A stretch of DNA of 64,000 nt, taken from the NCBI RefSeq assembly GCF_019645875.1, contig NZ_CP081000.1:5764417-5828416 (forward strand), read 5' to 3'. Of the stretch, positions 1-7,848 are shown one piece after another; positions within the stretch are counted from its first letter, which is position 1, and each line of letters starts with the position of its first letter. The notes under the pieces were generated by a model. The model did no database searches. It was not told the DNA's origin and saw only the letters and a program-made list of their open reading frames with translations. Made by a program: the position numbers and the translations under genes. Origin of the DNA: Mycolicibacterium senegalense. Its GTDB lineage: Bacteria; Actinomycetota; Actinomycetes; Mycobacteriales; Mycobacteriaceae.

Positions 1-174
1 GCCGGCGAGGCAGGGATCGCGCTGTGCGGGCTGTCGATCATGCGGCATCCACAAGCCGGCCCGGGCACCGCCGATCCGGACGGGGTGATCATCGGCTTCG
101 GCGCACCCGCAGAGCACGCCTTCGGACCGGCGGTCGACGCGCTGTGCGCGGTGTTGTCGGCCACCCTCCGCTAG
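1..174 (+). CDS. C-terminal end of a MocR/aminotransferase-like protein (partial)
   Basis: Only the last 57 codons are in the window; the frame is open from base 1 and ends at TAG 172-174. The visible tail contains GLSIMRHP, then a Pro/Gly/Asp turn and DGVIIGFGAP followed by a helix-like end. This resembles the end of the PLP aminotransferase fold in MocR-type regulators. The identification rests on a short fragment and is tentative. Its stop overlaps the stop of the convergent membrane-protein gene by 4 bp. Confidence 0.5.
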   Translation, partial: AGEAGIALCGLSIMRHPQAGPGTADPDGVIIGFGAPAEHAFGPAVDALCAVLSATLR

Positions 175-797
175 GAATCCTCGCCGACGATCAGGTCCGA
201 CGGACCGGTGGGCAACCGCCAACCGAAGATCAACCCGGCCAGCCGCAACGTCGTCGCAAGCACCGTGCCGACCACGAGGCCGATCCACTGCGGACCGAAG
301 TAATCGATGACCACATACGCCGTCGCACCCATCAACGCCGGGACGGCGTAGAGATCGTCCGGGCGCATCAACATCGGGATCTCCCGAACCAGCACGTCAC
401 GGATGATGCCGCCACCGATCGCCGTGGTCATGCCGATCAGAACCGCCGCGAACCAGCTGGCCCCGTTGTCGACGGCGAACGCCGCGCCCGAGGTCGCGAA
501 GAAACCCATGCCGATCGCATCCAACGGCAACACGATGTGGTGGAACCGGATGAGGTGCTTGGCGGTGAGGGTGGCCACAGCCGTCGCCGCCAGGGCAACC
601 GTGATGTTGGGCCAGTGCTGGATGGAGATGGGTGGGTGGACACCGAGGAAGAGGTCACGGATCACCCCGCCGCTCACACCGGTCAGCACGCCCAGGGCCG
701 CGATACCGAACAGATCGAAGCCCTTGCGGATCGCCACGATCACCCCTGAGGACGCGAACACCGCTATCCCGAGGTCGTTGAGCACCGTCTGCAACAC
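171..797 (-). CDS. TRIC-family (UPF0126/YadS-like) cation channel membrane protein
   Basis: A 208-residue integral membrane protein of two homologous halves, each with about three hydrophobic helices and each carrying the family glycine signature (GGVIRD near the middle of half one, GGGIIRD in half two). The bacterial TRIC family forms trimeric K+-permeable channels; the physiological role in mycobacteria is not established. I chose the GTG at 795-797 because the open frame continuing upstream runs antisense into the divergent GtrA gene. Starting there leaves a 33-bp divergent intergenic region. A TTG immediately downstream is an alternative start. Confidence 0.8.
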   Translation of the reverse strand: MLQTVLNDLGIAVFASSGVIVAIRKGFDLFGIAALGVLTGVSGGVIRDLFLGVHPPISIQHWPNITVALAATAVATLTAKHLIRFHHIVLPLDAIGMGFFATSGAAFAVDNGASWFAAVLIGMTTAIGGGIIRDVLVREIPMLMRPDDLYAVPALMGATAYVVIDYFGPQWIGLVVGTVLATTLRLAGLIFGWRLPTGPSDLIVGEDS

Positions 798-818
798 GAC
801 TGAACGGTAGGCCCTCGC

Positions 819-824
819 TAAGCT
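819..824 (+). promoter_or_regulatory. Candidate -10 element (TAAGCT) for a leaderless GtrA-family mRNA
   Basis: TAAGCT fits the mycobacterial TANNNT -10 pattern and ends 6 nt before the GTG at 831. A transcript would therefore begin at or next to the start codon. No Shine-Dalgarno sequence precedes the GTG. No good -35 is seen. Confidence 0.4.
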
Positions 825-830
825 GCCTGG

Positions 831-1244
831 GTGGCCGAACCCGTCATGTCGCCGACACTGGACCTCAAAACGCAGGCGTTCCGGTTCATCGTCACCGGTG
901 GGCTGTCGGCGATCGTGGACTTCGGGCTCTACGTACTTCTCTACAAAGCCTTCGGGTTGCAAGTCGACCTCGCCAAGACGATCGGCTTCATCGCCGGGAC
1001 CACCACGGCCTACCTGATCAACCGGCGCTGGACCTTCCAGGCCCCGCCGAGCACGGCCAGGTTCATCGCGGTGTGGGCGCTCTACCTGGTCACTTTCGCC
1101 GTGCAGGTCGGGCTGAACCACCTGGTGCTCCACCTGGCCGATTACCGATCGTGGGCGGTGCCGGTGGCCTTCGTCATCGCCCAGGGCACCGCGACGGTGA
1201 TCAACTTCATCGTGCAGCGTGCGGTGATCTTCAAACTGCACTGA
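831..1244 (+). CDS. GtrA-family membrane protein, Rv3789-like
   Basis: 137 residues with four hydrophobic helices and a GtrA domain from about residue 17. The stretch around TAYLINRRWTF, and the end VINFIVQRAVIF, match what I recall of M. tuberculosis Rv3789. GtrA proteins sit in the membrane and are linked to polyprenyl-phosphate sugars. Rv3789 was proposed first as a decaprenyl-phospho-arabinose flippase and later as an anchor for arabinogalactan enzymes, so its role is debated. It lies 37 bp upstream of dprE1, as in M. tuberculosis. The GTG at 831 is favoured by the TANNNT hexamer before it; the ATG at 846 is an alternative. Confidence 0.85.
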   Translation: MAEPVMSPTLDLKTQAFRFIVTGGLSAIVDFGLYVLLYKAFGLQVDLAKTIGFIAGTTTAYLINRRWTFQAPPSTARFIAVWALYLVTFAVQVGLNHLVLHLADYRSWAVPVAFVIAQGTATVINFIVQRAVIFKLH

Positions 1245-1267
1245 GGTCCGTACCGGCTACTGCCGGG

Positions 1268-1273
1268 TACGCT
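1268..1273 (+). promoter_or_regulatory. Candidate -10 element (TACGCT) before dprE1
   Basis: TACGCT is 8 nt upstream of the dprE1 ATG (1282), and the intervening bases contain no ribosome-binding site. This spacing predicts a leaderless or nearly leaderless dprE1 transcript in addition to read-through from the GtrA gene. Confidence 0.35.
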
Positions 1274-1281
1274 TCTCTGCG

Positions 1282-2664
1282 ATGTCGACTACCGAATTGC
1301 CGACCACTCCCAAGCGCCTGACGGGCTGGGGCCGGACCGCACCGACCGTGGCACAGGTGCTCTCAACCAGCGATCCCGAGGTCATCGTCAAGGCCGTCAC
1401 GCAGGCCGCCGAGCAGAAGGGCCGCGGCGTCATCGCCCGCGGGCTCGGCCGCTCCTACGGCGACAACGCGCAGAACGGTGGCGGGCTGGTCATCGACATG
1501 TCGGCGCTCAACCAGATCCACTCGATCGATGCCGGCACCAAGCTGGTCGACGTGGACGGCGGGGTGAACCTCGACCAACTGATGCGCGCCGCACTGCCCC
1601 AAGGCCTGTGGGTCCCGGTGCTCCCGGGCACCCGACAGGTGACCATCGGCGGCGCCATCGGCTGTGACATCCACGGCAAGAACCACCACAGCGCCGGCAG
1701 CTTCGGCAACCACGTGCGCTCGATCGACCTGCTGACCGCGAATGGTGAGATCCGCAAGCTCACCCCGGACGGTCCCGAATCCGAATTGTTCTGGGCCACG
1801 GTCGGTGGCAACGGCCTGACCGGGATCATCCTGCGGGCCACCATCGAGATGACCCCGACGGAGACCGCGTATTTCATCGCCGACGGCGACGTCACCCACA
1901 ACCTCGACGAGACCATCGAATTCCACAGCGACGGCAGCGAATCCAACTACACCTATTCTTCGGCGTGGTTCGACGCGATCAGCGCGCCGCCCAAGCTCGG
2001 GCGGGCCGCGATCTCACGAGGCTCACTGGCAACCCTGGACCAGCTGCCGCCGAAACTCCGCAAGAATCCGCTGAAATTCGATGCGCCACAACTGCTTACG
2101 CTGCCCGATGTGTTCCCCAACGGGCTGGCCAACAAGTTCACCTTCGGACCGATCGGCGAACTCTGGTACCGCAAGTCGGGCACCTACCGCAACAAGGTGC
2201 AGAACCTGACGCAGTTCTATCACCCTCTCGACATGTTCGGGGAGTGGAACCGTGCGTACGGTCCGGCGGGCTTCCTGCAGTACCAGTTCGTCGTGCCCAC
2301 CGAGGCCGTCGATGAGTTCAAGGCCATCATCGTCGACATCCAGCGCTCCGGGCACTACTCGTTCCTCAACGTGTTCAAGCTGTTCGGCCCGGGCAATCAG
2401 GCGCCGCTGAGCTTCCCCATTCCCGGCTGGAACGTGTGTGTCGACTTCCCGATCAAGGCCGGCCTGAACGAGTTCGTCACCGAACTCGACCGCCGCGTAA
2501 TGGAATTCGGCGGCCGGCTGTACACCGCCAAGGATTCGAGGACCACCGCCAAGACCTTCCACGCCATGTATCCGCGCATCGAGGAGTGGCTGGCGGTACG
2601 CCGCAAGGTCGATCCGGACGGCGTGTTCATCTCGGACATGGCCCGCCGACTGGAGCTCGTCTAG
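1282..2664 (+). CDS. dprE1: Decaprenylphosphoryl-beta-D-ribose 2'-oxidase DprE1
   Basis: 460 residues, a VAO-type FAD oxidase (FAD-binding domain first, then an ALO/substrate domain). It oxidises decaprenyl-phospho-ribose to the 2-keto intermediate, which DprE2 then reduces to decaprenyl-phospho-arabinose, the only arabinofuranose donor of the cell wall. The FAD loop GRGLGRSYGD is present near residue 55. The cysteine that covalently captures benzothiazinones in M. tuberculosis (C387) is conserved here as Cys386 in the motif GWNVCVDFP. Length matches the family (461 in M. tuberculosis as I recall). Unlike in M. tuberculosis, dprE2 is not next to it; about 8 kb separate them, beginning with furA-katG. 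Confidence 0.98.
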   Translation: MSTTELPTTPKRLTGWGRTAPTVAQVLSTSDPEVIVKAVTQAAEQKGRGVIARGLGRSYGDNAQNGGGLVIDMSALNQIHSIDAGTKLVDVDGGVNLDQLMRAALPQGLWVPVLPGTRQVTIGGAIGCDIHGKNHHSAGSFGNHVRSIDLLTANGEIRKLTPDGPESELFWATVGGNGLTGIILRATIEMTPTETAYFIADGDVTHNLDETIEFHSDGSESNYTYSSAWFDAISAPPKLGRAAISRGSLATLDQLPPKLRKNPLKFDAPQLLTLPDVFPNGLANKFTFGPIGELWYRKSGTYRNKVQNLTQFYHPLDMFGEWNRAYGPAGFLQYQFVVPTEAVDEFKAIIVDIQRSGHYSFLNVFKLFGPGNQAPLSFPIPGWNVCVDFPIKAGLNEFVTELDRRVMEFGGRLYTAKDSRTTAKTFHAMYPRIEEWLAVRRKVDPDGVFISDMARRLELV

Positions 2665-2692
2665 CACCCTCACCGTTCCCCGCGGATTCACG

Positions 2693-2733
2693 AGAATTTT
2701 ATTCTTGACTAATTCCAGAAAAGGGGCGAGACT
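2693..2733 (+). promoter_or_regulatory. furA promoter with AT-rich FurA-box-like sequence
   Basis: The AT-rich block (about 2693-2720) includes a -35 TTGACT at 2705-2710. A -10-like GAGACT follows at 2728-2733 after a 17-bp spacer. The +1 would fall on the furA GTG (2740), giving a leaderless mRNA; no ribosome-binding site is visible. The arrangement matches the autoregulated furA promoter described in M. tuberculosis, where FurA binds an AT-rich site overlapping the -35. Confidence 0.75.
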
Positions 2734-2739
2734 CGGTTC

Positions 2740-3171
2740 GTGTCGACGACGGCGGACTTCCAGCAGTTGCTGAGAAGCGCTGACCTGCGTGTGACCCGGC
2801 CCCGGGTGGCGGTGCTGCATGCAGTCAACACACACCCGCACGCCGACACCGAAACGATCATCCGTGCCGTGCGCGACGAACTGCCCGACGTCTCGCATCA
2901 GGCCGTCTACGACTGCTTGCACGCATTGACCGCAGCCGCGCTCGTGCGTCGCATCCAACCGTCCGGTTCGGTCGCCCGGTACGAATCCCGTATCGGCGAC
3001 AACCATCATCACGTCGTGTGCCGATCGTGTGGCGCAATCGCCGACGTGGACTGCGCGGCCGGGTCGGCCCCATGCCTGACCGCGTCAGACGACCACGGTT
3101 TCGAGATCGACGAAGCCGAGGTGATCTATTGGGGCACCTGCCCCGAATGTTCCGTTGTTCCAAGTAGATAA
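2740..3171 (+). CDS. furA: FurA, Fur-family redox/metal-responsive repressor
   Basis: 143 residues: N-terminal winged helix (VTRPRVAVLHAV onward, recognition helix around SHQAVYDCLHAL), then a metal-binding dimerisation domain. The His cluster HHH at 89-91, Cys94/Cys97 (CRSC) and Cys134/Cys137 (CPEC) are typical metal ligands. FurA represses its own gene and the adjacent katG and is released by oxidative stress. katG starts 33 bp downstream, so the pair forms the classic furA-katG operon. The unusual point is location: in M. tuberculosis this pair lies far from dprE1, whereas M. smegmatis has a copy at this site. Confidence 0.92.
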   Translation: MSTTADFQQLLRSADLRVTRPRVAVLHAVNTHPHADTETIIRAVRDELPDVSHQAVYDCLHALTAAALVRRIQPSGSVARYESRIGDNHHHVVCRSCGAIADVDCAAGSAPCLTASDDHGFEIDEAEVIYWGTCPECSVVPSR

Positions 3172-3204
3172 CCCCTTAACCCGCCAGCCCCGGAAAGGAT
3201 TGTC

Positions 3205-5412
3205 ATGGCCGACGCCGAAACCCATCCCCCGATCGGTGAAGCACAGACCGAACCCGCCGAGAGTGGTTGTCCCATGCGGATCAAGCCTCCCGTGGAGGGC
3301 GGCAGCAACCGCGATTGGTGGCCCAACGCGGTCAACCTGAAGATCCTGCAGAAGAACCCGCCCGCCATCGATCCGTCGGACGAGGGCTACAACTACCGCG
3401 AGGCCGTCAAGTCGCTCGATGTCGAGGCCTTCCAGCGTGATTTCGATGAGCTGCTGACGAATTCGCAGGACTGGTGGCCGGCCGACTTCGGGCACTACGG
3501 TCCGCTGTTCGTCCGGATGTCCTGGCATGCTGCCGGCACCTACCGCGTCGAGGACGGCCGCGGTGGCGGTGGACGCGGCATGCAGCGCTTCGCCCCGCTG
3601 AACAGCTGGCCCGACAACGTCAGCCTGGACAAGGCCCGCCGCCTGCTGTGGCCGCTGAAGAAGAAGTACGGCAAGCAGATCTCGTGGTCCGACCTGCTCG
3701 TCTACGCGGGCAACCGCGCGATGGAGCACATGGGCTTCAAGACCGCAGGCTTCGCCTTCGGCCGCCCGGATTACTGGGAGCCCGAGGAGGACATCTACTG
3801 GGGCGCCGAGGCTGAATGGCTGGGCTCACAGGACCGCTACGCCGGTGCGAACGGTGACCGGACCAAGCTGGAGAACCCGCTGGGCGCCAGCCACATGGGC
3901 CTGATCTACGTCAACCCTGAAGGCCCCGAAGGCAATCCGGATTACCTGGCCGCCGCCATCGACATCCGCGAGACCTTCGGCCGGATGGCGATGAACGACG
4001 TCGAGACCGCCGCGCTGATCGTCGGTGGCCACACCTTCGGCAAGACGCACGGCGCCACCGACATCGAGAACGGTGTCGAGCCCGAGGCCGCGCCGCTGGA
4101 GCAGATGGGCCTGGGCTGGGCCAACCCGGGCGTCGGCAACGACACCGTCAGCAGCGGCCTCGAGGTGACCTGGACCCACACTCCGACCAAGTGGGACAAC
4201 AGCTTCCTGGAGATCCTCTACAGCAACGAGTGGGAGCTGACCAAGAGCCCGCAGGGCGCCAACCAGTGGAAGCCCAAGGACAACGGCTGGGCCAACTCGG
4301 TGCCGATGGCACAGGGCACCGGCAAGACCCACCCGTCGATGCTGACCACCGACCTGTCGATGCGCTTCGACCCGATCTACGGCGAGATCACCCGCCGCTG
4401 GCTGGATCACCCCGAGGAGCTGGCCGAGGAGTACGCCAAGGCCTGGTTCAAGCTGATCCACCGCGACATGGGTCCGGTGACCCGCTACCTCGGCCCGCTC
4501 GTGCCGAAGCAGACCTGGCTGTGGCAGGACATCATCCCGGCCGGTAAGCAGCTGTCCGACGCGGACGTCGCCACCCTCAAGACGGCCATCGCCGACTCGG
4601 GTCTGAGCATCCAGCAGCTGATCAACACCGCGTGGAAGGCGGCAGCCTCGTACCGCTCCAGCGACATGCGTGGCGGCGCGAACGGTGGCCGGATCCGGCT
4701 GCAGCCGCAGCTGGGCTGGGAGGTCAACGAACCCGACGAGCTGGCGCCGGTGATCGCCAAGCTCGAGGAGATCCAGGCTGCCTCGGACACAGGTGTGTCC
4801 TTCGCCGACCTGGTGGTCCTCGGCGGCGTCGTCGGCCTCGAAAAGGCGATCAAGGACGCCGGTTTCGACGTCGCGGTGCCGTTCACCTCGGGCCGGGGCG
4901 ACGCCTCGCAGGAGCAGACGGACGTCGACTCGTTCGCCTACCTCGAGCCCAAGGGCGACGGCTTCCGCAACTTCGTGGCCAAGGGCGACAGCCTGCCGCC
5001 CGAGTACCGCCTGATCGACCGGGCCAACCTGCTCGGCCTGTCGGCTCCGGAGATGACCGTGCTGATCGGTGGCCTGCGCGTGCTGGGCGCCAACCACGGC
5101 GGCTCGGAGCTGGGTGTGTTGACCGACAAGTTGGGTCAGTTGACCAACGACTACTTCGTCAACCTCACCGACATGGGCACGAAGTGGGCGCCGGCTCCGG
5201 CCGACGACGGCACCTACGTCGGCACCGACCGCGCCACCGGTTCCCCGAAGTGGACCGCCAGCCGGGTCGACCTGCTGTTCGGCTCGAACTCGCAGCTGCG
5301 GGCGCTGGCCGAGGTGTACGCCGAGGACGATTCCAAGGAGAAGTTCGTCAAGGACTTCGTCGCGGCGTGGACCAAGGTGATGAACAACGATCGGTTCGAT
5401 CTGGAGGTCTAG
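3205..5412 (+). CDS. katG: Catalase-peroxidase KatG
   Basis: 735 residues, two tandem haem-peroxidase domains, the N-terminal one active. It breaks down hydrogen peroxide and in mycobacteria activates isoniazid. Distal Arg104, Trp107 and His108 (RMSWH), proximal His276 (GGHTFGKTHG), and the Met261-Tyr235-Trp107 partners of the catalase cross-link are all present. The serine aligned with M. tuberculosis S315 is Ser317 in VSSGLEV. The start is supported by a GGAAAGG ribosome-binding site just upstream. It is cotranscribed with furA and followed by a strong hairpin. Confidence 0.97.
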   Translation: MADAETHPPIGEAQTEPAESGCPMRIKPPVEGGSNRDWWPNAVNLKILQKNPPAIDPSDEGYNYREAVKSLDVEAFQRDFDELLTNSQDWWPADFGHYGPLFVRMSWHAAGTYRVEDGRGGGGRGMQRFAPLNSWPDNVSLDKARRLLWPLKKKYGKQISWSDLLVYAGNRAMEHMGFKTAGFAFGRPDYWEPEEDIYWGAEAEWLGSQDRYAGANGDRTKLENPLGASHMGLIYVNPEGPEGNPDYLAAAIDIRETFGRMAMNDVETAALIVGGHTFGKTHGATDIENGVEPEAAPLEQMGLGWANPGVGNDTVSSGLEVTWTHTPTKWDNSFLEILYSNEWELTKSPQGANQWKPKDNGWANSVPMAQGTGKTHPSMLTTDLSMRFDPIYGEITRRWLDHPEELAEEYAKAWFKLIHRDMGPVTRYLGPLVPKQTWLWQDIIPAGKQLSDADVATLKTAIADSGLSIQQLINTAWKAAASYRSSDMRGGANGGRIRLQPQLGWEVNEPDELAPVIAKLEEIQAASDTGVSFADLVVLGGVVGLEKAIKDAGFDVAVPFTSGRGDASQEQTDVDSFAYLEPKGDGFRNFVAKGDSLPPEYRLIDRANLLGLSAPEMTVLIGGLRVLGANHGGSELGVLTDKLGQLTNDYFVNLTDMGTKWAPAPADDGTYVGTDRATGSPKWTASRVDLLFGSNSQLRALAEVYAEDDSKEKFVKDFVAAWTKVMNNDRFDLEV

Positions 5413-5703
5413 TCGCCTGATCGATGACTGAACGCAGCACCCCGCGAGCTGGAGCTCGCGGGGTGTTGTGGTGTCTAACCGGCGGAACCTCATCTCCGAG
5501 TGGCATATTCGGTGAGCGCAACCGACCACGAATTCCTGCAGTCCGCGTATGTCCGCTCGGGGTAGCATTTTCCGAACTACTGGGCACCTGCAACCGCACC
5601 CTGCGGACCGGCGTGTGCCGGACAGTTCGACGCGGCAAGCCATTTGGGGGTGTGTGTTGACCGGAGAGTTGCGGAACAATATGGCCGAACTAAAGGTGCG
5701 GCA
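5413..5703. other. Intergenic region between katG and the duplicated exported protein
   Basis: Apart from the katG hairpin, this 291-bp gap holds candidate promoter elements for the following gene. TAGCAT at 5563-5568 fits a -10, and TTGACC at 5657-5662 could be a -35 with CAATAT (5677-5682) as a weak -10. No coding frame with a sensible start and ribosome-binding site is seen. Composition is somewhat more AT-rich than the flanking core genes. Confidence 0.4.
5438..5465 (+). terminator. Hairpin terminator after katG
   Basis: A perfect 13-bp inverted repeat (5438-5450 with 5453-5465) begins 25 nt after the katG stop and is GC-rich. The short following tract (TTGTGGTGT) has few Us, typical of mycobacterial terminators. 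Confidence 0.8.
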
Positions 5704-6852
5704 ATGACGCTTCCCCCTCCCCCAGGGCCCTACGGTGCTCAACCCCCCGGTGGAGGTGAACCGCAGTGGGGTGGACCACCACCGCAAGGGCCGGGCGCAC
5801 CGCCGCCATTCGGACAGCCCGGGCCGTGGCCGCCGCAGCAGTGGGGTGCTCCGCCTCCGTCCAACAATGGCGGTAAGGCCAAATGGATCCTCGGCGGCAT
5901 CGCCATCACTTTGGCCATCGCACTAGCGGTCGTCATCACTGTGCTCGTCGTTCGACCTGCCGGCGGCGACCGTCAGCAGTCAGATACCGCCAACGGTGCG
6001 TCCGAATTCGCGAGTGCCAACGACACCGGGCCCGCCAACATCATCACCGAAGATCCAACGTGCGAAGCGTGGGGCAAAGTGTCCGATGGACTCGACGCCG
6101 CAGTTCCCGAATGGAACGACCAGGATTATTCCCTACCTGCTGAGAATTGGACACCGGACCAACGGGCGGTGTTCGAGAGAGAAGGAGCTGCGTTAGCGAA
6201 TGCAATCACTGACGTTACTAATCTCGCTAAGCAAACGCCTCATCGCGTAATGCGCGAACTTTACGGCCAGTTAGATGCATATGCCCAGGGAGTAATCGAT
6301 TCAATTCCGACTTACTCACTCACTGATAACAATATTGTTGCGACTTATAATCAGTTCTTTAGCACTCTGAACAGAGTCTGTGACGCCATCTACTTTCGCG
6401 CTGCGAAACAAACGGCTCCGTTGATTCCGGCCCCAGTACCTCCGGGGAACGTCAAAGCCTCAGATCAGAGTGCCATGTCAGCACTAGACCGTTTTATTAG
6501 TCATAACAACGGCGGGTGTGCCGACTGGACAACTGCGACCGAACATTTCGATAAAGCAACCGAAGCATGGCGCGGTATCGACTCAAAGTTTTCTGCAGAG
6601 CAGTGGACACCCGAGCAGAGTTCGGTCATGGCCGCAGTGGGCCCCGTGATGACCACATATGCCGATGACATGGAACGCATAGGCCGACAAAGCGGAAATG
6701 CAATGTGGGAGGATTTCGCGGTGATGGCGGCGCAGTATATGCGGGGATACGTCCAGTCGATACCCACCTACAAAGTCAATTCGGGCTATCTGGCGTCTGT
6801 GTCGACTCGCCTAGCGAATGCAATTTACTGGGCGTGCAAGGCGGCAACCTGA
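5704..6852 (+). CDS. Exported/membrane-anchored protein with internal duplication, unknown function
   Basis: 382 residues. A Pro/Gly-rich cytoplasmic leader (about 1-55) is followed by one transmembrane helix (about 60-85, rich in Ile/Ala/Val) and an extracytoplasmic region made of two related repeats. Shared landmarks are Cys120 and Cys272, WTP-x-Q in both, SIPTY at 200-204 and 352-356 (152 residues apart), and AIY at 228-230 and 373-375. Cys120/Cys226 and Cys272/Cys378 could form disulfides. The repeat region is strikingly AT-rich (20 G/C of 60 bases at 6301-6360) and uses TTA codons, unlike its neighbours, which suggests recent acquisition. The ATG at 5704 is preferred over a start at 5644 because the proline-rich leader begins there. 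I recognise no functional family. Confidence 0.75.
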   Translation: MTLPPPPGPYGAQPPGGGEPQWGGPPPQGPGAPPPFGQPGPWPPQQWGAPPPSNNGGKAKWILGGIAITLAIALAVVITVLVVRPAGGDRQQSDTANGASEFASANDTGPANIITEDPTCEAWGKVSDGLDAAVPEWNDQDYSLPAENWTPDQRAVFEREGAALANAITDVTNLAKQTPHRVMRELYGQLDAYAQGVIDSIPTYSLTDNNIVATYNQFFSTLNRVCDAIYFRAAKQTAPLIPAPVPPGNVKASDQSAMSALDRFISHNNGGCADWTTATEHFDKATEAWRGIDSKFSAEQWTPEQSSVMAAVGPVMTTYADDMERIGRQSGNAMWEDFAVMAAQYMRGYVQSIPTYKVNSGYLASVSTRLANAIYWACKAAT

Positions 6853-6998
6853 GTACTGTCGGGCGCTCGCCGACGAGGTCTTGAGACGCCGACTGCGCCG
6901 GAACTCAACCGCTATGGATGCCGCACATGCAATCACCCGTAACGGGGTAGGTGCCTGACTGCCACGCACACGGGTCGAACCGGAAACTTGTTGCGCCC
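6853..6998. other. Convergent intergenic gap
   Basis: Lies between the stop of the duplicated exported protein and the stop of the TetR gene. Only a short palindrome (CCCGT-A-ACGGG, 6936-6946) is visible, too weak to call a terminator with confidence. Confidence 0.3.
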
Positions 6999-7622
6999 CT
7001 AGCTCTTTGCCCGCATCGCGCGATACGCCGCCTTGCCGAACGTCTCGGCGACCAGCGCGGAGTCGTCGCTGTCGTCGAGCATCTTCCGCACCGCCGCCTC
7101 ACAGATCGCCAGGAACACCTCGACCAGCAAGGGCAGCGTGACGTCGACATCGGCTACCTGCCACCGCTGCAGCAGTGGGCGCATCGCGGTGGCGAGCTGC
7201 CCGCGGATACGCTCACGGCCGGCGACGATCGCCGCGGTCAGCACCGGATCGGGATCGGCGGCGAAGATGATGCGCCACGAGGCCGGGCGTTCCCGCACCG
7301 TGCTGTGCAGCGCGCGGAAACCGTCGACGAACAACTGCTCGATGGAGCCGGTGCGCTCCGGCGGCAACAGTTCCAGCAGGCTTGACAGCACCTCGTCGGT
7401 CTCCCGATCCAGCAGTGCGGCAAGCACTTCCCCGCGTCCGGGGTAGCAGGCGTAGACCACGGGCCGGGTGACACCTAATCGCTGCGCGATGGCGCCCATG
7501 GTCACGTCGGCCAGGCCCTGGTTCGCGGCGATGTCCAACGCGGTGTCGAGTACCTGAGGCCGGCGCCGGTCCGGGCCCAGGTGTTCGGCGCGGGCCCGGT
7601 TGGCAGTTGCGGCGTCGTTCAC
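6999..7622 (-). CDS. TetR-family repressor of the oxygenase operon
   Basis: 207 residues. The N-terminal TetR helix-turn-helix spans about 25-70 (core MGAIAQRLGVTRPVVY); the all-helical C-terminal domain would bind an unknown ligand. The start is GTG with a GGGCGA-type ribosome-binding site. It is the last gene of a three-gene minus-strand operon, 10 nt after the small membrane protein. It probably autoregulates through the paired palindromes at 8934-8966 upstream of the first gene. The ligand is not evident from sequence. Confidence 0.85.
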   Translation of the reverse strand: MNDAATANRARAEHLGPDRRRPQVLDTALDIAANQGLADVTMGAIAQRLGVTRPVVYACYPGRGEVLAALLDRETDEVLSSLLELLPPERTGSIEQLFVDGFRALHSTVRERPASWRIIFAADPDPVLTAAIVAGRERIRGQLATAMRPLLQRWQVADVDVTLPLLVEVFLAICEAAVRKMLDDSDDSALVAETFGKAAYRAMRAKS

Positions 7623-7632
7623 TTCGCCCCGC

Positions 7633-7848
7633 TCATGTCAGTGTGACGTTCGCGATGACCAGCACCGGCCACGCAACGATCTCGCCCAACAGAGAAAACA
7701 GCTTGTCCAGCCCGGTCAATCCAGCGATGTGATCACTGTGGGTCAGCGCCCAGATCATGCCGACCATCAAGTACGGGGCGCCCACCACGATCGCAAGGTA
7801 GACGAGTTGCCGGATGCTCAACCGGTAATCGAGCAGGTTCTTGATCAC
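7633..7848 (-). CDS. Small two-helix membrane protein in the oxygenase operon
   Basis: 71 residues, with hydrophobic helices at about 16-36 and 52-70 and an Asp/His-containing loop between. Its ATG overlaps the stop of the upstream oxygenase gene by 4 bp (ATGA), implying translational coupling. No family recognised. Coupling to an MpaB-type oxygenase suggests an accessory or anchoring subunit, but that is inference. Confidence 0.75.
   Translation of the reverse strand: MIKNLLDYRLSIRQLVYLAIVVGAPYLMVGMIWALTHSDHIAGLTGLDKLFSLLGEIVAWPVLVIANVTLT

Noticed and set aside
798..1241. N-terminal extension of the TRIC protein through the GtrA gene
   Set aside because: It would run antisense through a conserved gene and has no membrane-protein character.
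3826..5787. A 653-codon minus-strand open frame opposite katG
   Set aside because: Antisense shadow of katG; no domain and no ribosome-binding site.
6960..6998. tRNA-like GGGTCGAACC sequence
   Set aside because: It resembles a T-loop fragment, but no matching acceptor, D or anticodon stems are present around it.
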